Made by a program: the position numbers and the translations under genes | In this document: positions 59,112 to 64,000 of the stretch, one piece after another | Position numbering within the stretch: the first letter of the stretch is position 1 | Layout: the number at the start of each line of letters is the position of its first letter | Notes under the pieces: generated by a model | Told to the model about the DNA's origin: nothing | Database searches by the model: none | What the model saw: only the letters and a program-made list of their open reading frames with translations | NCBI RefSeq assembly: GCF_014138265.1 | Contig: NZ_JACGXL010000001.1 | Span: 1,144,074 to 1,208,073, forward strand | Reading direction: 5' to 3' | Length of the DNA stretch: 64,000 nt | DNA from: Dokdonella fugitiva | GTDB taxonomy: Bacteria; Pseudomonadota; Gammaproteobacteria; Xanthomonadales; Rhodanobacteraceae

Positions 59112-59456
59112 TCAGGAGTCGCCGCGCAGCAGCGTCTCGATGCGCTCGCCGCGATCGACCGAATCGTCGTAGCGGAAACGCAGCTCCGGCACGCGGCGCA
59201 GCTTCATCGTGCGCGAGAGTTCGCGGCGGAATTCCTTCGCGAGTTCGTTCAGCGCAGCGACCGCTTCCGGCCCCTTGTCGCCAAGCAGGGCCGTGACGTA
59301 AACGGTCGCGACGTCGAGGTCCTTGGTGACCTCGACGTCGGACACGCTCACCGATGGCAGGGCGTGCTCGCGCACGGCGGCGTGCACGAGCAGCGCGATC
59401 TCGCGGCGCAGTTCCGCCGAGACGCGATCGGAGCGATTGAACGCCTTGGCTGGCAT
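59112..59456 (-). CDS. rbfA: 30S ribosome-binding factor A
   Basis: The protein has 114 residues. Signatures: [38 protein letters not shown] and [19 protein letters not shown], the KH-like RbfA fold. It is a 16S rRNA maturation factor needed for cold adaptation. Its ATG shares one base with the infB stop (TAATG), indicating coupled translation. truB starts 34 nt downstream. Confidence 0.96.
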   Translation of the reverse strand: MPAKAFNRSDRVSAELRREIALLVHAAVREHALPSVSVSDVEVTKDLDVATVYVTALLGDKGPEAVAALNELAKEFRRELSRTMKLRRVPELRFRYDDSVDRGERIETLLRGDS

Positions 59457-62092
59457 TACAGCGTCCTCGCGACCTCGATGCGCTCGAAGCACTCGATCTG
59501 GTCGCCCGGCTTGACGTCGTTGTACTGCTTCACGCCGATGCCGCACTCGGTGCCGTTGCGCACCTCGTCGACGTTCTCCTTGAAGCGACGCAGCGACTCG
59601 AGTTCGCCCTGGAAGATCACCGTGTTGTCGCGCAGCACGCGGATCGGCTTGTGCCGCTTGACCGTGCCTTCGATGACCATGCAGCCGGCGACCGCGCCGA
59701 ACTTCGAGCTGCGGAACACCTCGCGCACCTGCGCGACGCCGATGATCTCCTCGCGCACTTCCTTGCCGAGCATGCCGGTCGCGACCTGCTTCACCTGGTC
59801 GATGACGTCGTAGATGATCGAGAAGTAGCGCAGGTCGAGGCCGTTCGCCTCGATGATGCGACGCGCGGACGCGTCGGCGCGCACGTTGAAGCCGATGATC
59901 ACCGCCTTCGACGCGGCGGCGAGCGTCGCGTCCGATTCGGTGATGCCACCGACGCCGGACGCGATCACGTTGACGCGGATCTTCTCGGTGGTGATCGCGG
60001 TCAGCGATTCGCGCAGCGCCTCCGCCGAACCCTGCACGTCGGCCTTGACGACGAGGTTCAGGCTCAACTGGCCCGTGCCCTCGCCCATCTGCGCCATGAT
60101 GTCTTCCATGCGGTTGCCCGCCTGCTTGACCAGGCGCGACTCGCGGCGCTTGTGCTGGCGCTGCTGCGCGACTTCCTTGGCCAGGCGTTCGTCGGCGACG
60201 ACGACGAAATCGTCGCCCGCCTGCGGCACCCCCGACAGGCCGAGCACCTGCACCGGAATCGACGGACCCGCCGACTCGACCTGCTGTCCGGTTTCGTCGA
60301 ACAGCGCGCGCACGCGGCCGTATTCGACGCCGCACACGACGAAGTCGCCGCGCTTGAGCAGGCCCTGCTGCACGAGCACCGTCGCGACCGGGCCGCGGCC
60401 CTTGTCGAGGCTCGATTCGATCACCGCGCCGCTCGCGCGGCCGTCCGGCACCGCGGTGAGGTCCATGACTTCGGCCTGCACCGAGATCGCGTCGAGCAAC
60501 GCGTCGACGCCCATGCCGGTCTTCGCCGACACCGGCACGAACTGCACGTCGCCGCCCCACTCCTCCGGCACGACTTCATGCTGCACGAGGCCCTGCTTGA
60601 CCGTGTCCGGGTTGGCGTCGGTCTTGTCCATCTTGTTCATCGCGACGATCAGCGGCACCTTCGCGGCGCGCGCATGCTGGATCGCTTCGATCGTCTGCGG
60701 CATGACGCCGTCGTCGGCCGCGACCACGAGCACGACGATGTCGGTCGACTGCGCACCGCGTGCGCGCATCGACGAGAACGCGGCGTGGCCGGGCGTGTCG
60801 AGGAACGTGATGACGCCCTTCGGCGTGTCGACATGATACGCGCCGATGTGCTGCGTGATGCCGCCCGCTTCGCCGGCAGCGACCTTGGTGCGGCGGATGT
60901 AGTCGAGCAGCGACGTCTTGCCGTGGTCGACGTGGCCCATGATCGTGACCACGGGCGGGCGCGTGGCCTTGTCGCCTTCGTCGCCTGCCTGCTGTGCGAG
61001 CAATGTCGTCTCCGCGCTGGTGTCTTCGGCCGCGACCACCTTGTGGCCGAGTTCCTCGGCGACGAGTACCGCGGTGTCGTGGTCGATCGCCTGGTTGATC
61101 GTGACCATCACGCCCATCTTGAACAGCGCCTTGACCACGTCGGCGCCCTTGACCGCGAGCTTGCCCGCGAGGTCGGCGACGGTGATCGAGTCGCCGACCG
61201 CGATCTCGCGCACGACCGGCGCGGTCGGTCGCGAGAACGCGTGCGCGGGGCCACTGCGCGACTGCTCGGCCTGGCGCGTCTTCGGGCGCTTGCGGCCGGT
61301 GCGCCGCGCCGCGCCTTCACGCGACAGGTGCAATTCGTTGCCGAAGTAGCGCGGGCCGCTGTCGTCGGCGACGCCGTCGTCGCGCATCCGGTGCGAACCG
61401 TGCTTGGCCTTGTGGCGATGCGGCGCATCGGCCGCGGCGCCATTGCTGGGGGTTTCCCGCGCGCGCTCCGGGCGCGGGCGCTCCGCCGCCGCGGCGCCGG
61501 CTTCGCGCGGTGCGGCAGCCGGCTGCTCCGCCGGAGCGGCCGTGGTTTCGACCTTCTGCTCTTCCTCGGTGCGCCGGCGCGTCTCTTCCTCGGCGGCGGT
61601 GCGACGCGCGTCTTCGGCGGCGCGCATCTTCGCGTCTTCCTCCTGGCGACGGCGATCGGCGTCCGCGCGCGCGCGGTCTTCCGCTTCGCGCTTGAGCTGC
61701 GACTCACCGAGCTTGCGCAGGGCATCCTCGCGCTCGGGATCGACCTGCTGCGATTCCTCGACGGAGCTGCGCTTGACGTAGGTGCGCTTCTGGCGCACTT
61801 CGACGTTGACCGTCTTCGCGCTCGCGCCGCGCTGGCCCGGTACCACGGTGATCTCGCTGACCGTGCGCCGCTTCAGGGTGATCTGCTTCGGCGAGGACGC
61901 GGTTTCGGCAGGCGCCTCTTCCTTCTTGCCGTGCGTGCGGCGCAGGAATCCGAGCAGCTTCACCTTCTCGGTGCTGCTGATGACCTGGTCGGGATCGGAG
62001 AACTTCATGCCCGCTTCGCCGAGCTGCGCGAGCAGTTTGTCGACCGGTGTGCCGAGGACCTTGGCCAGTTGTTTGATCGTGACGTCCGACAT
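59456..62092 (-). CDS. infB: Translation initiation factor IF-2
   Basis: The protein has 878 residues. The N-terminal IF2N domain ([20 protein letters not shown]) is followed by a charged, Ala/Glu/Arg-rich linker to about residue 270 and a second IF2N segment ([20 protein letters not shown]). The GTPase domain has G1 GHVDHGKTS (about residue 383), G3 [15 protein letters not shown] and G4 NKMDK. The C-terminal domains that bind initiator tRNA follow. It places fMet-tRNA on the 30S subunit. Confidence 0.98.
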   Translation of the reverse strand: MSDVTIKQLAKVLGTPVDKLLAQLGEAGMKFSDPDQVISSTEKVKLLGFLRRTHGKKEEAPAETASSPKQITLKRRTVSEITVVPGQRGASAKTVNVEVRQKRTYVKRSSVEESQQVDPEREDALRKLGESQLKREAEDRARADADRRRQEEDAKMRAAEDARRTAAEEETRRRTEEEQKVETTAAPAEQPAAAPREAGAAAAERPRPERARETPSNGAAADAPHRHKAKHGSHRMRDDGVADDSGPRYFGNELHLSREGAARRTGRKRPKTRQAEQSRSGPAHAFSRPTAPVVREIAVGDSITVADLAGKLAVKGADVVKALFKMGVMVTINQAIDHDTAVLVAEELGHKVVAAEDTSAETTLLAQQAGDEGDKATRPPVVTIMGHVDHGKTSLLDYIRRTKVAAGEAGGITQHIGAYHVDTPKGVITFLDTPGHAAFSSMRARGAQSTDIVVLVVAADDGVMPQTIEAIQHARAAKVPLIVAMNKMDKTDANPDTVKQGLVQHEVVPEEWGGDVQFVPVSAKTGMGVDALLDAISVQAEVMDLTAVPDGRASGAVIESSLDKGRGPVATVLVQQGLLKRGDFVVCGVEYGRVRALFDETGQQVESAGPSIPVQVLGLSGVPQAGDDFVVVADERLAKEVAQQRQHKRRESRLVKQAGNRMEDIMAQMGEGTGQLSLNLVVKADVQGSAEALRESLTAITTEKIRVNVIASGVGGITESDATLAAASKAVIIGFNVRADASARRIIEANGLDLRYFSIIYDVIDQVKQVATGMLGKEVREEIIGVAQVREVFRSSKFGAVAGCMVIEGTVKRHKPIRVLRDNTVIFQGELESLRRFKENVDEVRNGTECGIGVKQYNDVKPGDQIECFERIEVARTL

Positions 62093-62218
62093 CGATTTGG
62101 TACTCCGTGGCCCTGCGACGCGTGCGGTGGTGATTCCGTCCGGCGGCGCCTCGCACCGGCGCCATCCGTGTTGGTGTGTTGCCGGCGGCGCGCACGCGCG
62201 CCGCTCGTCGTGCGCCGG

Positions 62219-63712
62219 TTACGCGGCGGCACCCTCGCGCGCGGCCATGATCAGCGCCGCCGCCTGGTCCTCGTCGATGCCTTCGAGGCCGAGTTCCATG
62301 AACTCGTCCGTCGCGAGGTCGGCGAGGTTCTCGCGCGTGACGATCCCGTGCGAGGCGAGTTCGAACGCGAGGCTTTCCTCCATCCCTTCGACCGCGAGCA
62401 GGTCGTCGGACGGCTTGTGCTCTTCCATTCCTTCTTCGACCGCGAGCGCGTCGGTGAGCAGCGCGTCGCGCGCACGCGCACGCAGCTCCTCGACGATGTC
62501 CTCGTCGAAACCCTCGATGCCGAGCAGTTCTGCGGTCGGCACGTAGGCGATTTCCTCGACCGTCGAGAAGCCTTCCTGCACGAGGATCTGCGCGATCTCG
62601 CCGTCGACTTCGAGCTTGGCGATGAACAGGTCGCGCGCGGCGGTCTGTTCGGCTTCGCTCTTCTGGCGCACCTGGTCGGCGGTCATCACGTTGAGCTGCC
62701 AGCCGCTCAGCTTGCTCGCGAGGCGCACGTTCTGGCCGCCACGGCCGATCGCCTGCGACAGCTTGTCTTCGGCGACCGCGATGTCCATCGAGTGCTTTTC
62801 CTCGTCGACGATGATCGACTGCACTTCCGCCGGCGCCATCGCGTTGATGACGAACTGCGCCGGATTGTCGTTCCACAGCACGATGTCGATGCGCTCGCCG
62901 TTGAGCTCGTTCGACACCGCCTGCACGCGCGAACCGCGCATGCCGATGCAGGCGCCGATAGGGTCGGTGCGATGGTCGTGCGCGAGCACGGCGATCTTCG
63001 CGCGGTCACCCGGATCGCGCGCGCACGCCTTGATCTCGACCAGGCCCTGGCCGACTTCCGGCACTTCGAGCTTGAACAGCTCCATCATGAGTTCCGGCGC
63101 GGTGCGCGACACGAACAGCTGCGGGCCGCGCGGCTCCGACTTCACTTCGTACAGGTAACCGCGCAGGCGGTCGCCCGTGCGCACGGCTTCGCGCGGGATG
63201 CTGCGGTCGCGCGGCACGAACGCCTCGGCATTGCCGCCGAGGTCGAGGTAGATGCTGCCGCGCTCGACGCGCTTGACGATGCCGGTGATCAGCTCACCGA
63301 CGCGATCCTTGTAGGCGTCGACGACGAGCGCACGCTCGGCTTCGCGCACGCGCTGCACGATGACCTGTTTCGCGGCCTGGGCCGAGATGCGGCCGAAGTC
63401 GGGATTCTCGATCTGCTGCTCGACGAAACCGCCGACGTCGATGCCCTCGACCTCGTCGACCGCGTCCATGAGGCGGATCTGCCGGTCCGGCGATTCCATC
63501 ACGACGTCATCGGCGACGACTTCCCAGCGGCGGAACGTCTCGTAGTCGCCGCTGTCGCGGTCGATCGAGACGCGCACGGAGACGTCCTCCTCGGCGTAAC
63601 GCTTCTTCGCGGCGGACGCAAGCGCGGCCTCCATCGCTTCGAAAATGACGCCTCTCGGAACGCCCTTCTCGTTGGCGACCGCATCGACGACCAGCAGCAG
63701 ATCTTTGCTCAT
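62219..63712 (-). CDS. nusA: Transcription termination/antitermination protein NusA
   Basis: The protein has 497 residues with the full proteobacterial layout: N-terminal RNAP-binding domain (SKDLLLVVDAVANEKGVPRG), S1 (RVGELITGIVKRVERGSIYL), KH1 and KH2 (GACIGMRGSRVQAVSNELNG; LSQAIGRGGQNVRLASKLSG), and two C-terminal acidic repeats (LLGIEGFDEDIVEELRARA; LLAVEGMEESLAFELASHG). It controls pausing, termination and antitermination. The ATG overlaps the stop of a 42-codon ORF that lies in the upstream repeat. A 126-bp gap to infB shows no structure of note. Confidence 0.97.
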   Translation of the reverse strand: MSKDLLLVVDAVANEKGVPRGVIFEAMEAALASAAKKRYAEEDVSVRVSIDRDSGDYETFRRWEVVADDVVMESPDRQIRLMDAVDEVEGIDVGGFVEQQIENPDFGRISAQAAKQVIVQRVREAERALVVDAYKDRVGELITGIVKRVERGSIYLDLGGNAEAFVPRDRSIPREAVRTGDRLRGYLYEVKSEPRGPQLFVSRTAPELMMELFKLEVPEVGQGLVEIKACARDPGDRAKIAVLAHDHRTDPIGACIGMRGSRVQAVSNELNGERIDIVLWNDNPAQFVINAMAPAEVQSIIVDEEKHSMDIAVAEDKLSQAIGRGGQNVRLASKLSGWQLNVMTADQVRQKSEAEQTAARDLFIAKLEVDGEIAQILVQEGFSTVEEIAYVPTAELLGIEGFDEDIVEELRARARDALLTDALAVEEGMEEHKPSDDLLAVEGMEESLAFELASHGIVTRENLADLATDEFMELGLEGIDEDQAAALIMAAREGAAA

Positions 63713-63837
63713 TGTTGGGCTCCTCGGAACGGCATCGCTACCGCCCGAACGACGACTTCAATCCTGTTTGTTACCGCTTCGGCCGACCGGGTCGACCGGG
63801 CCTCTCGCTTCGTTGGGTACTTCGGTATTGCTTCCAT
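63709..63837 (-). other. 42-codon ORF overlapping the nusA start
   Basis: An ATG at 63837 opens a 42-residue frame (beginning MEAIPKYPTKREARSTRS) whose TGA overlaps the nusA ATG (ATGA). Most of it lies within the repeat unit described below. It has no recognisable domain and no strong SD. The product is very basic and may be a chance frame; if translated, it would couple to nusA. Confidence 0.25.
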
Positions 63838-64000
63838 AACCCCGCCCGTCCTTCGGACGGGCCGCCCCCTTGACTCAAGGGGGCTTCATCTTCGGCATCC
63901 GGGTGGCATCGCTACCGCCCGAACGACGACTTCAATCCTGTTTGTTACCGCTTCGGCCGACCGGGTCGACCGGGCCTCTCGCTTCGTTGGGTACTTCGGT
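63731..64000. repeat. Tandem repeat, 174-bp period, upstream of nusA
   Basis: The 96 bases at 63731-63826 recur at 63905-64000, apparently without mismatch; the second copy runs to the window edge. Between them are two strong hairpins: GCCCGTCC-TTC-GGACGGGC (63843-63861) and CCCCCTTGA-C-TCAAGGGGG (63865-63883). In most proteobacteria rimP stands directly upstream of nusA; here at least 288 bp of repeat DNA occupies that place. I recognise no insertion sequence in it. Confidence 0.85.

Overview
The window is very GC-rich (roughly 70% by eye), gene-dense chromosomal DNA from a gammaproteobacterium. Several gene neighbourhoods point to the Lysobacterales/Xanthomonadales, perhaps the Rhodanobacteraceae: a nagR/nagB-II/nagA cluster, a copL-copA-copB copper cluster, an HvfABC-type cluster, and a large secreted protein ending in FADGFETP. 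The taxonomic placement is inference from gene content, since no rRNA gene is present. No prophage, integrase, IS element, CRISPR array, tRNA or rRNA was found.

Layout. 1-2823: N-acetylglucosamine catabolism (LacI-type regulator cut by the window edge, NagB-II, NagA). 3008-5763: an ECF42-type sigma factor operon (DGPF/YCII, VOC and SRPBCC proteins, then the sigma factor), preceded by a good match to the ECF42 promoter at 2918-2944. 5768-11591 (minus): a czcCBA-type divalent cation efflux operon with a small Cys-rich leader protein. 11663-17613: serS, two MFS transporters, a TetR regulator with duplicated operators and a 13-residue leader ORF, and rarA. 17676-21499 (minus): a hypothetical gene, then copL-copA-copB read from right to left. 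21566-23709: rlmJ and small accessory genes. 23725-28127 (minus): two large secreted proteins of unknown role. 28340-39678: a CadC-like membrane regulator divergent from an alpha-2-macroglobulin/membrane protein/PBP1C operon. 40005-42145: a metal-related RiPP cluster of the HvfA-HvfB-HvfC type. 42181-43442: a PadR/HAAS sensor pair. 43578-47754: a TPR-sulfotransferase, an NdvA-like ABC exporter and a PDZ lipoprotein. 47833-55242: a 1481-residue secreted repeat protein, a GNAT, three tail-collar proteins and two DUF6916-like proteins. 55338-63712 (minus): the conserved pnp, rpsO, truB, rbfA, infB, nusA block. The window ends in a 174-bp-period tandem repeat upstream of nusA.

Metal homeostasis is a recurring theme. 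There are three separate systems: CzcCBA, CopAB and the HvfABC-like cluster. The first two each carry a small exported Cys/His protein ending in RPPIA.

The strongest candidate for a little-described system is 40005-42145. Its precursor has an HvfA-type signal and two EGKCG motifs, then a pair of EF-hands, then a tail of four further EGSCGG motifs plus one EASCGG. The adjacent genes encode an MNIO (DUF692) enzyme and its DUF2063 partner. The second is the collar-protein/GNAT/giant repeat protein/DUF6916 region, which has no phage context.
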